From: Spirometra erinaceieuropaei
Lineage: Eukaryota > Platyhelminthes > Cestoda > Diphyllobothriidea > Diphyllobothriidae
DNA length: 64,000 nucleotides
Direction of reading: 5' to 3'
Assembly (NCBI GenBank): GCA_902702965.1
Contig: CACRXP010001023.1
Coordinates: 51,784-115,783 of the forward strand
Positions within the stretch are counted from its first letter, which is position 1, and every line of letters begins with the position of its first letter. A program made the position numbers and the translations under genes. Shown here piece by piece: positions 12,901 to 27,900 of this stretch. The notes beneath the pieces were generated by a model. It made no database searches and was not told the origin of the DNA. It saw nothing but the letters and a program-made list of their open reading frames with translations.

Positions 12901-15900
12901 CATCCGACGGTTACCTACGGTCTGTGTTCAATTTCAACTCAGAGTGATTCGAGAAGGAGTTAGAATTGCGCACAGACTAAAGACAATCATCAAACGTCAG
13001 GTGGTGAGGCTAGAAGACCCACTGTCACGGCAAGAAGCGCAGCAGCAGTGAGGGAAAAAACGCCCGCTCCCAAGTGGAAGCTCACTCCACTGGACCCCGC
13101 TACACAATCAAGTTTGACGAAGCTGAAATTTCCGCGGGAGATGACGGTCGCGTGAGCCACGAAATACACGATTCACGGTTCACCGGTCCCCAGTCTACTA
13201 TAAGGGCAATGACCTCGTCCTCTCCATATTCCTATGTGGTGCATTTTCTGGTGGTGAGCTCAAGCACGAACCGGAAACGTCCGGCGAATAAATTTCATGG
13301 CCCAGCGATCGGGTCTACTTCTCGCATTATGTCGTTTCAGTGAAAAACAGAACGGTCCCAGGTTCGCAGGTAGTATAAAAATGATACGTCTAGTCAAGGC
13401 CCGCACACTAGGAAACTTATTCCTATACTTCAAGCTTTTCAAGTTCAAGGATTTCTTTGAGGCTCCCTGATTTAAGCAGATCTCGGGTGAAACAATGATA
13501 TCCAACAACGAAGCCGAGTATAAGAAAGACCTTTGTAGACTAGTCGAGAAACCCGTTGACGCATACATGATAGTTTCTATCCGAAAGAAAATTACGTTTT
13601 AGAACAGTGATTGTAGTACACAAAGCAGGTAAAATACAGCTTGAAAAAGTGCAAATAAGGCTCCAAGGTACATATTTTAGGGCAAGCAAAATTGCACTCT
13701 TCCTACTTCCTAATTGCTTACAGGAACCAACAATAAAGTCCACTGGTCGTCATATGGATCCTCTTTACTAGAAGCGACGAGAAGAGTGTCATGACGGCAA
13801 AACTGATTACTGGTTCGTCAAATTTGATGCCTTCGAATCAATTTCTAGCTAACAGTTTATTCTTACCGCACAGAGCGGTCTAGACTTAATAGTCGCTATC
13901 TAAACGGAGGGCCAACACGGCACACAACTGCGATAAATGGTTCCTGTGCCAGAAACACGAACATGGGTCATGCCATAACGCCTGTAATGCCATCTCATGA
14001 ACATTTCACAGTGCTTACAGCATTCCTGTTTTTGTTCAGATAGGAGAGACCGGAGGCTCTGGAGCTTTCTTTCTGATCTCTCACCGCGAACCTCATTTTG
14101 CAAAGAAAACCAATTGATAAAGAGGATGAGGACATCGATCAGCTTGCTCGAAGCCTTTAGCCTTTCCTCCAACACTTTACGTGCCCCCTGATCGGGATCA
14201 GCAACCGGTGGGGAAGGAGCAACGGAACAGTCCGTTGGGCATAAAAAAGCGCCTTCATTCTCCTGATGAGCTGGAGAGACATCGTGGCCAGGCGTGGCAC
14301 CTGCAGTCCCTGAAGTTCTTCTTACTCCACTGGAAACGACCTCTGATGCTCTGCGATTCTTTTCTGTACCTTTGGCGCTCGCTTGTGCTGTAATTTAAAA
14401 AAACAATTTGTTTATTTATTAAAATTCTCTCTTGTGAGGAATATTTGGAAATTTCCCTATCTAATTATTAACATCGTAGATTAAAGCAAGAGGGTGGGTC
14501 TCGGTTTGCATGAATTAAATCAGTGAACTAAAGGCGGTTTTTCTTTCCTGATTGAGCCAGGGCTTCGCCAGCGTATATAAAAAAGTGAAAAAAGTAGGGC
14601 TGTGCGATGTAGAAGATAGTTCCTCGACGCTAGTTGATGGTAACAATGACATTTCAGTTGCTGGTAGGAGATACATATATATATATATTCAGAATGGTAT
14701 TACCCACAAAGACAATGGAGACTGGAGTGGCCATTTCTGGCTTATTAGCCGTAGTCAGGACAGTGACTTATGTGAATTTCTTGCGCGGCACCTGTCGCGC
14801 ATGCCCTCCTACCTTGCCCACATGAACGTGAAGACAAGAAAGAGCCATGACGATTGAAGGGCAGGCTTTGGTGCAGTGGCTGAAAATGTTAAGCATTCGC
14901 ATTCTTCGCATTCCACGCAAGACCTGACCCGCGCACAATGGACAAGGTTTTCACGGAGACAATGGAGCGGCTCGAATTCCATCCCAATGTGCGTAATAGA
15001 GGCCACATTATGAAGAAGTCACTGCAGCCAAATTTCCAACGAGTTACCCTGTCAGTTGGCAGCCTTCCAAGCCATGACTTCTAGTTCATCATGCTGGTTT
15101 CGACGCGCGTCAAATTAGTTATAATTAGGGATGAGCTGAAAGTGTCTTATTAATGGACTCTACAGTGCCGATCTCTCTCTCTCCTTCGTCTCCTATACGC
15201 CAGTCCACTGTCCGACCCGGTTAGCCGTCTGATGCTGGGATTGGACGTTAGTCGTTTACAGAGTTCAATAGCTCGTCTACGCTCGCCACACACAAGATCT
15301 GGTCTCGCACAATGCAACAGATCTTCATGAAAAGAAGGTGGCTCGAATCTTATATGTGAGAGTGCCACAGAAGACATATGAAGAAGGGTGGCTACTACGC
15401 CCAATAAACGCCGCGCCTTCTGTTGGTAGTTTATTACGCCTGGCGATAAAACCCCGTACGTGCCTGGAGACTCAGAAGAGGGAAATTAGGATTGTAGTGC
15501 TCAATCAACCTTTTTTACCCAGTAAACATAAACAGTCACCTCAGGTTTAATATATCGTTTTCCTTACGCTACTTTCTGTTAAAAACCTAACCCGTCCGGA
15601 TCGACGAAAATTGCCTTTAGCCTCAACAAAAAACGTCAATTCATTCAGAAAGGACGACAGAGCTTTTCACTCTCAAAAGCAGACGAATGTGTTTTTCAGC
15701 GAAACTAGTCTCGTGAATCTCGCCATAGATTTAACAGAAGACAATAAGATTGATTTGGCTGGAAAACTTGAAACCTAGCAACCTTACAAACCCTGTGCAA
15801 TTTTTTTAGTCGCGGGCCAGCACAGCTGTGTATGTACTTTTGGACATACGCCGAGACCGACAAACGTGCTTAACTGTCTTACCAGTACCGTAGAAAACCC

Positions 15901-18900
15901 TGGGCAATATTAATGAGAACGACTAAGAAGAAGGATATGAGGTATTAGTCAATCCCTGACTATTGTCGCAGGTCTAGATGTGACTGCGCACTCGATCAAT
16001 GTGTCGATTGGGTAAGTTCTCATCTGAGACCGAGGCTTCGATCAATTCTCGGCTCGTCTTGTTTCAGGCATGGACAACTATCTTGGCGGCCTCAAAGTTG
16101 AACTCGTAACACCTTTCGAAGGTGTGGGCAGACACTTGCGATAATTTATCACCGTGTCGCACGGCCAACTTAGGCTCGTGCATGCGTGATCCGAGCAAAC
16201 GTTCAGTCTGGTCTGTGTAATTGCAAGGACAGTTTACGCAGATGATGAGATACACTACACCAGATTTGCCTTATTTAATTTCCGAAGAAATTAATGCGCG
16301 AACTTGGAGTAACTCTTTCGAAACAGACCTTTTCAGGCACGGTCCGAAATTTGATATGAATATTCGAGCTGAAATCCACCAGCTACTGCGGAATAACCGC
16401 TTAATATTCACAAACCGCCAACAGGCAGCCAGTAGTATAGATTTGTGCAATGATTTACCGTACTAACAACACAGGTATTAGCTAAAAGCGTATGGGCTTT
16501 TAGCTAATACCTGTGTTATTAGTACGGTAAATCATTGCACAATTCTACACCAGATTGTTCCCTAGGGCTAAATCGACCTTCAATTTACAGGACTTCCGCC
16601 TATGGTAGCTTCGGGCAGGTGTGCAGTCTACCACGTAGCCGGGCAGCAATGCACCCGGTCACCTTTGAAACGTCCTTGATGTATGCCAGAGCAGAATATA
16701 TTCTTGGTGGTGTTTCTGTTTAGGTCCTCATGTGGTGAACACGTAGGCATACACCTAGAAAGCTGCCGCCGTTCCATCTGAGCTTTGTTCAAAGGAAATT
16801 TGAGGCAAAGCTGCAGAAACAGATTGCAAACACTGGGGTCCTGTAGTCAACTCCGTTCTGAGAATCTGTGTTATGTTGAGGTGGATCTAATTAAGACGGG
16901 GGACCAGATCACAGAGATGACTGATGAGCGTGTGCCTAAAGGACCCTTCTATGTGGGCATCGTCATGGGCACTTGTAGATAAAGTGGAGGAAAACGATGA
17001 TAAAAGAGCACACTAAAAATCTTGATCGGGCGCTTTAAAAGTAAGCAAAAACACCGGAGGCGGGAGAGGGTGCATGTGGCTGACACGGCGAGAATTCGCA
17101 CCTAAGCGTACCACCACACCCTCTGGTCGATAACGTACACTGGCCAGAATTTTATGCGCCAAGAAAAGGGAAAGATTCAGAACCTAACTGGCGCAGCGTG
17201 AGTCTGCAGCTAGATGTGGCGTCACACCCCGAATGCTGACATTTGGTGTGGGTGTGCATTCGCAATAACGCCTCCGTGTTGATCCGGCGCATCTATTTCG
17301 TGGTCCATTTTAAGGGGCATTACTCCTCAATACCTACACATGAAAATACGATTATATTGCGAAAGAACCTATCTGGTCATACCCATCCATGCAACTATCG
17401 GCAAATTATAAAATAAACTATAAATGATTAAATAATAGTTTCCCAGCGCTGCTATCGCGGGCAAGATCTCGTATACGAGAGTGTAAACCGATCACTTGCG
17501 TGGTAACTGCGATTCATGGTAAAGTCGGGCCAAGTGCAGTCTAGATCCAACCTGTGTGCTGAGTGTGTAGATGGGGGGTTTTCACGCCTAATTTGGCTAT
17601 CAGTCGGCCGACAGGCTCATGCTAGCAGCTGTTACATGTGAGAAGAGTGAAACGGATACTGAGGTAACCCTCTGCATAGAAGATTAATGTATTCCTCACT
17701 ATGAAAAATCTGACGCGCGCGCGAAATAATCCCAAACCGCTAAAAGCCAAGGCTTGGAAAGGTGTCAACTGACGAGATAACACAGCCATTCTTTGGAAAG
17801 AGATCCGTACTGCAATGGCTCCTTCTCACTACGGCCTTTACTGCAACTTAACTTCCATGAGATCCGAGCCCGTGTGTAGCACACTTTAGACGGTGGCTTA
17901 CCATCACGTAGGCCACTGTGGTCGATCCCACTCCTATTCGGTCCGAGTCGGACAATCCAGCAGTGTATGCGAGGAAGAAAAGAACGAGATCGACCCTTCT
18001 CGTATTCAACGCCTAGTTCTCGACTCTAGACAGCCAGACGCGCCTTGAAACGCTCACAACGCACTAACAGTGAGGGACTCAAAGTTTTCCAAATGAGGGA
18101 GTAACTCGATCGTTCGCCGAACCGAGGAACAAAGTGCAATATCTCCTTTCAAATACAGTCTTTACGATACTTCAGTTTGCTTGAGGTTCACAGCACCCCA
18201 AAGAGGCCTGGGTCGTGTGGAGTTCGGAAACCAGGTCGTGCATGGCACGCGTAAATCAGTTATTTGCTTCTTTCAATTATTGCGTCCACACCCACCCAGG
18301 CTGTCTTGACGTTGCCCTGTCATCGGAACGCAGTGGGTGTGCAGAGAGAGAGTGGGCCGATTAAATGCAGCGCAAGCCTGTTTCACTGCGGAAAAGTCAC
18401 GGCTACGCCTGCTTCGTGAGTCAGTGGTCGAGATCGTCGCTTTCGACAATTAAACTTTCGTAGGCGTTCTAGGAAGAAGTTGTTTTTTTCGAAGGTGATA
18501 GTCTCTAGCAGAGTGTATCAGAAAAGAGTTGTTTTAGTTCATATAAGCGAACTTTTAAAAGGACAGAAAGTCAAGTTACCGAGACCGGGTTTCGTGGACA
18601 GTGGACTCTTTGCGGCCGATGTGGTCGAAGGACTAGTAAGCGAGGGGGAGCGGAGTAGTGATCTTGCAGACAAAGGCGACACCACGTCGGAGGGAGGCTT
18701 TTGCCTGTTGGTTCGCTTGCTCTGCGCACTCGATGCAACAGTCGGTCTGAGGAGGCGAGAAGTCACAGAAACCGGTGTCGAGGGCTGTATAAGTAGATAA
18801 AGATTTTGTTTGTAAAACAACAATGAAAACACCGGGAAAAGCAAAGACTCATGCCTAGGAAACATACCAGACGGACAAAGACTGGACCCTGAGTGTTCCC

Positions 18901-21900
18901 AAATATGCCTCTGGATCCCTTACTCACGCCTTTGGCATATGATTACGCGACTGAAACCGGCAATACGCCACTTGTGTTTTTTTCATAAAAGCTTAGGCCG
19001 AAACTCGAAATCATGTTTCAGGCAAGTTGCTCCAGCTGATTAACCTGCTTCTGAGCTATCTATACCTAATTCTTCGTAGTTGTAAAAAACAGTATTAGCA
19101 AACCAAATACTTGTGTTTTGACTGGTATTTGCGTTTCAATTGTGGTGGTAGGATAAACTCAGGATTTTTATGCCCATTGTAAGGGCGCCAGATGGTTGGG
19201 CATGATGCGAACGATTTTTGAAAAAAAACGAACAAATATATTAGACTTCGAAAAAAGGCATTTAACAACACATACAGACAAGTAAACTGGATAAGAAGCA
19301 AGTCAAATGGTGAGTAGCGCTGCAAGAAATGGGCTTAAAAGGAGAGATGAAATCAATATGCAGTTAGCTTTTCGACGGTGAGATTGGTTTCTATATGGAT
19401 GCTCAGTTTTGGATTGTTAATAGGCACTTCAGTTCGATAAAAACGTAAATGTCCTCTAACAGATTCACGCTAATGCTCGCTGGATGTAACAGAATAACTG
19501 TCAACTGCCCGAAGATGTTCGAAATGTTTGCATCGCAAGTTGTCGCTCCCTCCTAACACCGTTTGTCTGAGCTTCATTAACTAGAGCCCCCCTGAAATCT
19601 TAAAAGAACATTCGAAGCCTTTCCCCTTTCGCCTGGATGAAAATGTCAAATTATTTTACCCCTTACAGGGTCAGTTGGCATTATCCCCTTGGATCGGTGT
19701 TGTTAACCGATGTTTACAACGCTATTCCATTTTAACAGTTTTTTAGAACATGGTTAAAGCGAATGTTCCATTGTTTTACAGTAAAATCGAGTAAACCTTG
19801 TTTGGGTAAAGGGGAAACCGGCTACACGGACTGGCATCAAGTCCGTTCTAAGACGAAGCAAATTGTTGCGAAGGACGCAGATGCAAACAGCTGCTTTACG
19901 GCCATAATCTATCATCAGCGCGCCGTGAGTTTTTACCCCACGTAAGGAGTCAAAATATCCGGTCTGGGGTTTGAAGTCTCAACTCATAGATTCAGGACTG
20001 AAGTCTTGAAACAGCAAGAAATGGGGCGGACGTTGCATTGTGTGCAGTGAGATCGATGGCCAAATCACAGGCATTCGCGGATGCTTGTGCAATCCCACTG
20101 GACGTCTATTGGGCCGCAGTCAGCCAGGACTGGCATGATGGAGGCAGTGTCATTCGACGGCAATCAAAAAAGAAAGGTGTCTCAGTGAAAGAAATCTATG
20201 GCACACCAAGTACCGGGGTAACCACGGAAGATTTGAACAAGTAACTATTACCTTTTTCCATTGGTCGGTAGAGATCAACCGAGGATCATTATAAAAAGAC
20301 AGATTACGGCATCCTAAATGAGCGCATATTTCCCTCGAGTGCACGACAGTTCAACCGTTGTAAACGGAGACGTACACTGTCCCAAAGACGGTACAGTGAC
20401 AATTTATGCATGAATTTTTGAAGCAGACTGGTATCAACCGTCCCCCCTTAACTGTTTCTACCTTCACCGTGCTCCAATAATAAGACACCGTAAAGATTTG
20501 AGCATGCTCGCAGTGGCCGACAGAGTTTAATAGCCCATTTATGCGCTTTCTGTGTATACAATTCCATACGCAACAAACGTCAAGCAGAGAGGGGGTTTGC
20601 GATCTCACGTAGATGGGAGGGTCATAAGGGCTATATGAAAAAGGAGCCACTGCGGCCTAATGCTCGATTCTGAGTAGGACAGGGTTATTCGACAACTGAC
20701 AACCTTTTGAGTCACAATTGTCAACAAGCCGTGATTGTCCAGAAGCACATTTACTGATTTGCGATAAAGAAAAACTAGGTGCTGGATGCAGAGTCGGATC
20801 AACCTCACTGTCTCTTCTCCGTCCCAGGGGTGTGTATGAGATGAGTTGACAAGAGATTATCTTAAGCATAGTGGCTAACGTAACGAGCAGTCTCTCCCTA
20901 AAGCACGTCACAGACAGCCTCGGAACTCATACGTAGGATACGCCGTAAGGATCATATAAAAGAGCCAACACCGTCGGTCCCAAGTACAGGAGGAGGACCG
21001 AGTTATCTGGTCAGTTGGCAGCTTTCAAAGCAATGGAAAAGCAAGTCGTTGTGGCAGATTAAATTATAATGGGAATGCCGCTGAACTACCTTAGGGAGTG
21101 GAACTTCAATATCGACCCCATCATCCCCTCCTCCTTTTCGGACGCACTGGTTTCTGCCCTGATATACAGTATGCTCCGAAACTTGTCCAAGGAAAACATT
21201 TAGCCTGTCTTCAAATAGTTCCAAAAGTTATTGTTATGGAACATAATCCCAAGTAAATAAATTTGTGTTAGAGCGCTGGCTTTTTGTTGAACATTCTTCA
21301 ACTAATCATATAAATTACACCAGTGGCAACCCCTACTTAGTTTGTGTACATTTTCAACAGACTGTAGGGGTAGGCATGGGAATAGGAACCCCAGTTTCTA
21401 GGGTGATCAAAGTTGACGTTAAGGTTAGGGTCGGGGACGAGGCTCGAGTTAAGTTTATGGTTAAAGCTAAAGTTAGAACACGGGAATATTTACATTCCTG
21501 GAATTTTGCGCAAGGCTACTTGTATTACCGGGGAATTTCTACTCCTTGTCCTACCGATTTCCACGGCCTGCGTTGCTTTAATCACATATCCTAGGAAGGA
21601 GGAACTGAAAATTCCCTTCCCATCCCTTCTTTTTAGGCAAGTACGATTATTTCCAAATCATGGGTTGAAGGTACGAAATATTTTGGTTTTTCAAAGCTTA
21701 GTTAATAAGTGTAGGTTTGAAAAGCAACTCGAACTATGAGCGTTTCGTAGGGTTTCTAATCCACAGGCAATACCGAAAATATTCTAACAACAGTTGCTAA
21801 TCTTCGATATATGCTGTTAGAACAAGGCCTTTGATGCAACTGGAACGAAAAGAATGATTTTTCGAGTTAGGTTTCCATTATAACTGAGACTATTTCCAAC

Positions 21901-24900
21901 ATCAGAACGAAGTTCCTAATTCAGTTTATATTTTTCAATCACATTTAACGTTAGTCACCTCATCTTAGCTGCCGGAAGCAAGATTAACACCCTGAATTTG
22001 CTCGCTAATATACGAAACTTTGCTGGGGGGAAATCCCGTACCCATCAACCATAGTCCACCTCAAGAACTACTGTCCGAAATGTCAAGAGGTGCATTTCAA
22101 GGTTACACACTCGCTCGTTCACTTATTATTGTCAAATAACGCTGCAGCAGTAACTGCAGCTGCCCTGGAACAGACCCTATGGACATTGTTTGGCAGTCCG
22201 CCAACCAGTGGCAAGTTCCCACCTCCTCTCAGGCCCAACATGCGTTCACGCGTGCACAGGAATAGACACGTGTCAGACCTTGGTCGCCGCGCAATCACCA
22301 CAAGCTATGCCGCATGTGTTGGGAAAAGGAAGTTCTTTCGCAACATTTTTAGAAGGATACATTAGTTATTCCAATCGTCTGAAAGTAAGAAGCAATTACT
22401 GGAAGCAGGCCATGTTCTCGGTTCCAGCGAAATTCCGGCTGGCAAAATTTGTCAGACCTCAGGTAGTTTTGGGAGCTGTTCAAGGGGCAAACTACAGATA
22501 CGCAAACCCCAAAAAATTGCAAGAGTAATATAATTTGGCCGGCCACACGTGGGGCCAGAAAACTGGCTTGGACAAGGCAATCGCGCCCTCATGGCTGATG
22601 TCAGAACACGGCCTTTAGTCCTATGGAACAATTGCAAGTGCAAATGTCTGCCCAGCTTGTGGTGATGGGAGAACAGCTTAAAGTGAGAATAGCTAAAAAC
22701 GGAAGCCAGACGGTCAGAAAGCATGCTCGATCACTGGTTAGCTACAACAAACTAACCGAATGGGATGAATTCCCCAGTGTTACAAACAGGTTGGCGATTA
22801 GTAAATGAAACACTGAGAACATTTTATTCCTCCCCATTAGTCTTCTGTCAAACTAAAGTTCTAACAACTGCGTTTATATAGTAAACAAAGATTCGCAATC
22901 TTCCAAGAAGTCTTAGCTGCATGTAAGCGCCAGTAATTATCTTAATTTGGCCAGTGGTATGGTTTGAAGGAATCAGCAACTGAGGTTGTCGTTTTTTTTT
23001 CATGGAACTTTGGAACGTAAATTCGTTGCAAGTGCTAGCGGTACCTTCGCGGTGAAGGAGACTTATAGCTTGTTAGCATGGACGCTCTGTTAAGTTTGGC
23101 AGTTTTTATATCATATAAGACATTTAGAAGTGTGGACAATAAAAATTGTCATATTGTCCATCGTGTGCCTCGTAGCGTGGTGAGCGCAAGACGCTGACTT
23201 GCGCGCGAATAAGTTTATATTGACAGCCGACTTTCGCAGCGTCCGCCGCACGCCTTCCTACATCATCCTCCTGCGCCCCGTCCCAATACTAAGTCAGACC
23301 GACCGGAAGCGGCCTCGGGTGCAAAAATATTCATAAAGGAATGAACACACAGATCACTCTACTGGCTTCCAAAAGCAAACAAGTTTCAAAAGGATGACAG
23401 AGAGGAAGAAAGTGCAATTGAGTGGTTTACTCCAAGGTAATGAGCTTATTTCTGATAAGACTAGAACGGGGGACGCTGGGATGACTAGCCGATGGGCCGA
23501 ACCCCCCACGAACGTCCCGATGCTGAGCGACCACAATCGCAGTCAACAAGGATAGAGTAGCTTTGAGAGGGGAAAATATGTCGACTTTCTACTTAGTTGT
23601 CAGTCTCGAGAAGTGTAATCTCGTGGAAACTCTCATTTTCGCGATCTTTCCAACCAAAGATATCAAATAACCGTTGTCCTGGTCACCCAAATCTCAAGTA
23701 CTAAGTTGTTTGTCGTCTGTCAAACGGCACAGTATCCAGTTTTTTGCTTATACATATCTATCACGTACTTCTGCAAAGTCAGTTTTTTCCAGCTAAAACC
23801 TATCCTCCTTTTCATTTTGGAATTCTCGTTTTTCCTCGAAAATTGCAGTTGTAAGTCGACTCAATCAGACTGTCGGCATCCCTTTATGTTTCCCTTCCTC
23901 CCTCGGTCATTCGTTTGCAATTAGATGTTTCATTTGATGAACAAATGTGGACAGGTATGCGATCTGGAAGGAAAGAGGTAACGAGGCGCACTGATGAAAT
24001 TAGCCTCGACGAAGTGCTTATGATCCACTTGACTGACCCCATTTGCGAACCAAGTGTCCTGTGTGTATGCGAAACAAACTCAAAACAACGCCGTCTCAAA
24101 CTACCTGTGTCTCTGTCAATATTCTAGCTGGAACGGCGCTTTGAACTGCGCAACTGTTGCGGACCCTGGAGCCGTGACTTTCTCATTGGATCATAACTTT
24201 TGCGATGTGGCAGAAAAGAACGGTCACTTAAGTAGTTAGTGTCCTTCCAAAAGTAGTACGCACTACCCATACTGACAGTACTGCGGACATCATTTACTCC
24301 CTCCAGAGGACTTACTTTTTCGTACTATATTCCTAACTCCACAGTTGTTTTTTCTTAAGTAACAAGGGTCCTTAATCACAAAGCTGTACTTTCAATCTGT
24401 CCCAACTTTGGCACCAGATGTGAGCAGAAAGGTACGTTAAAACGGTACGCTAAGGAAATGTTCATCAATCTAAAATGTCTCATCCATTGAACGGTTGATC
24501 ACCAGTATTAGGGACTGGCTAAAATTCCACGACATTGATACACCACTGTATTGGTGGGCAGGAAGGCCTTTTGGCGCATACAACATCCCATGTCGGCAAA
24601 GCCAGTTCTGATGAGGCTGATCAAAAGGAGGAACCCAACAACTGAGTGTCCTATTCAAATATCTTTAATTTATTCATGCAAACAAGGGCAATAATGAAAC
24701 AGTCCAAATAAACGCTGCGCTTTAGTTGCGCCGTGTTCGAAGACTGGGCATCTAAAAAACTCTTATTCATCAGAATAGGTTTTTCTCTGAAAACTTCCAA
24801 ATTAAACGATCATTCTTTCCCTAGACAACACCTCTTAAAACCTCATATTTAGGTTACACAAGTAATTAACAGCAATACGACAGACTGCGTGAACATTTTG

Positions 24901-27900
24901 TGAATGGCAAATGTGTTTAAGGTTCCTCAGAGAGGTCATCTGCCTAGAAATGCCATGTATGGGCAGACCGTGATTAACGCCAATACCGCGAAAACACTCA
25001 TTTTAAAATGTCTTCTTTAGGCGCATTAGAATCTCGTATTTCATCAAACCTACGTTTCTAAATTGCTACGTGAATGCTCTTCCTCTTCAAAAAATTATTA
25101 TTGTTAAATTTTTTTGGAACGTGCTTCACAGGCCACCAGAAGACACAAGACTTTTGTCAAGGCTTCATTATCTGACATCACTGATGGTGAATTCGTACCG
25201 TACTCGATAACCAATGCGCCCGCATTTAGAGGCTTTAATGTGCACACAGCAGGAAATAACTAAACAGATACTACATACGGAATCTAACTCTCGTAGCTTA
25301 AGTACCCTACTGTACAAATGCAAATAGTGCCTTTTGGAAAAATGATGAAGATATTCCGCTGCTTAATTGCATTTAATTTTGCACGAGCCACGGAGATAAT
25401 TACCTCGGTTTTTATTCCAGTCTTTAAGGAGCTGCGAACGGAGTTAGACTCAGACGATTTTCGCGCTGAGGCTGTCGATGAAGTATTCACTGAAAGGGCA
25501 GATAAGAGTACTCTGGCAGAACATAAGAATCCAGTTGAAGGGCTGATTACAAATAATTTTTTGTTCTTTACCACAAAGCAAGTTGTGTGATCTGCCAATA
25601 GAGAAGATCCTCTAGAAGAAGTTGTTTTAAACATGAGTTGATAATGTGTGTAATACGCAGTTTATTAAATTCTTACATAATCAAGACTAAAACTATTAAT
25701 TTAACTTCATCCATTGTAAATTGGAATGTTCTTAGATAATACTTCCTATACTAATATTATAAGACCCAAGATTGTCAGTAGTAAAACGCAGTGGGGTTAC
25801 TGTTAAGCTTCCGGAGAAGAAATCACGTTAAACTTTAATCTATAAAGTTACCTTCGGCTGACGAAGAGGGGAGCTTAAGAAGGCGACCTCTTGGGCCTTC
25901 CAGTTTAGGCTTATTTCTCAGCACACTCCCAGCAGCAGGAGGTGTCGACGGAGTGGTCTGCCTGATGACCTGGCGTTTCGATGGCTGTAGATGTGTTGCT
26001 GGCCCCTCTGATTGTCGCATGCTTGTTGAAAGCGAACGCTTTAGCAAAACTGACGAGTGTGTGGAATGTGCTGACAGCCGAGGATTATTTTTCGATACGA
26101 AGCCGAAATGTGAACTATCCGAAGTTGTGTCTGTCAAAGCACAGTAAAGAAGATTTCATTAGAACTTGGAAGATATGTCTAAGCAGAAATCTCCTCTCGT
26201 ACCTGTATCTCAGACTCATACTAACAATGTTGAAGAAAAGTCTGTGCACAATATTGTTTGTCTTTTTTATGACCCTACTTTCGATAACATGCTGACGCTT
26301 AGTGATATCGATAACACAAAACAAGTTGTTTGCGATTTTTCGAGGACGCCACATGGCGAAGAATATTGACCCCAAATATGCCTTGAAACTCAGCCTCCAG
26401 TGCTAGGGGGTATTTATGCCACCTCACGTTTCTAAAGAATGGAAAATGCCTCTTTTACAAGAGGTAAAACCTACGCAAGCTAGTACGTGGGTGGGCAGGT
26501 TATGCTGCACCGTCTAGAAAATAATATACTGCAGGTTATCCTAAGTTCTGGATTTGTGAAGACAACTGTTAAGGGCGTGTCGTTAGAATTAAACAAAAAC
26601 TAGATATTGCTGCCATGCAAAATGGTGCTAAGTGAGGCTGAATTATCCAACAGTAAAAGTCAGTAAGGCAACATTTACAAAGTATGATATACCTGTAAGT
26701 TTACCGTAACAAGATGACGTCAAACGAATATCCTCAGTACACTTCGATGCCTCATAAGATGGAGAAATGGATAAGCGGTTTGCAACCGAATCTTGGTGGT
26801 TATGAACGTTAGGGGATCGTCGAGGCCATTGCATTGTATGTTCATTAGTGCAGTACTACGGGGATTGATAGAATCTCACAGGCTGTTGGACTTCTGCCAA
26901 ATGTTGCCGTTTAATTTAAAACCCTATCAGTAAATGAAAGGTTTTTTAATGTTTGTCAATTGCAAACAAAAATGAGAACATGTCATCTTCAATTCAAATG
27001 CGCTTTACATAAACGCCCAATTAGTGGATTACGAGAGGCCAATTATGGATTCCCGACTTATCAGATGATGAATCAGTAGCCTGAGAAAGTCTGCAAAACG
27101 TAGACCTTGAGTGCAATCGGTCTGTTCAAAAATTCAGTCTATAGACCGAATTCGTATGAATGACGTTCTGCTACTTAAGATCGATTTTTATTCCAACTAA
27201 ACAGTGTGAAGATATATAATGTAATGGCTTACTTAACCGTGTATTTATATGGCTAACTGTATAATATTATGAAGTTATATATGGCGATATGGAAAAGAGT
27301 TTTAAATTTGACTATAAGGATGACGATACTTGATGATCTAAATGATTTTTCGCAATTTAAATCACGCTTGATCAAATGGGCAGAACAACTAGCCTATTCG
27401 ACTTAAATAATAACCGCATTAATCCTTTTTTATAAATTAAATTATCCATGCTAAAACTTCCAAGCGAATCTATCATGCAATCAACTCACCATTCCACTCT
27501 GCCTAAATTACTGCATTAAAGGTAGGAGGCAAAAAGCGAATTACCTCCAAGATCAAACAATATTTCATACAATTGATTCGCTTAAACAATGCACGAATCA
27601 AACTTGTAGTCGACTCTAACAAACTGGCTGAAGATTAAGCATCTCATGCTAGATTAGAATGGCTTCTTACGCGCCAGAAATGCATTTTTTTCAATATGTA
27701 AACCTTAAAGCAGAACATCGTCAGTGCTTTCTGCTACCTCCAAGCGCGCGTGTCAAATGAAGGCTCAGTCGGCGAAAAGTAAGTACGTAAGGTGATAGAG
27801 GAGCGCACTGTAGATCTGCAAAAGGGCCATGGACGTTAGAATAATTTAACTTGTTAAGTAACAGGTATCAGAACGCGGTAGGAAAAAACAAACCGAAGTC

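Noticed and set aside
15085..15110. GAAAC and ATGATGA close together on the minus strand of repeat family A
   Set aside because: The order and spacing are wrong for a hammerhead (GAAA before the core with no stem II), and other family copies lack it.
25318..25590. Acidic 90-codon plus-strand frame
   Set aside because: Attractive composition and an acceptor, but no usable donor. The opposite strand has both sites and fits a chain of exons.
27060..27100. Hammerhead-like order CAGATGA ... CTGA GAAA GTC
   Set aside because: The invariant U of CUGAUGA is A, stem II would be only four pairs, and no Penelope sequence adjoins.
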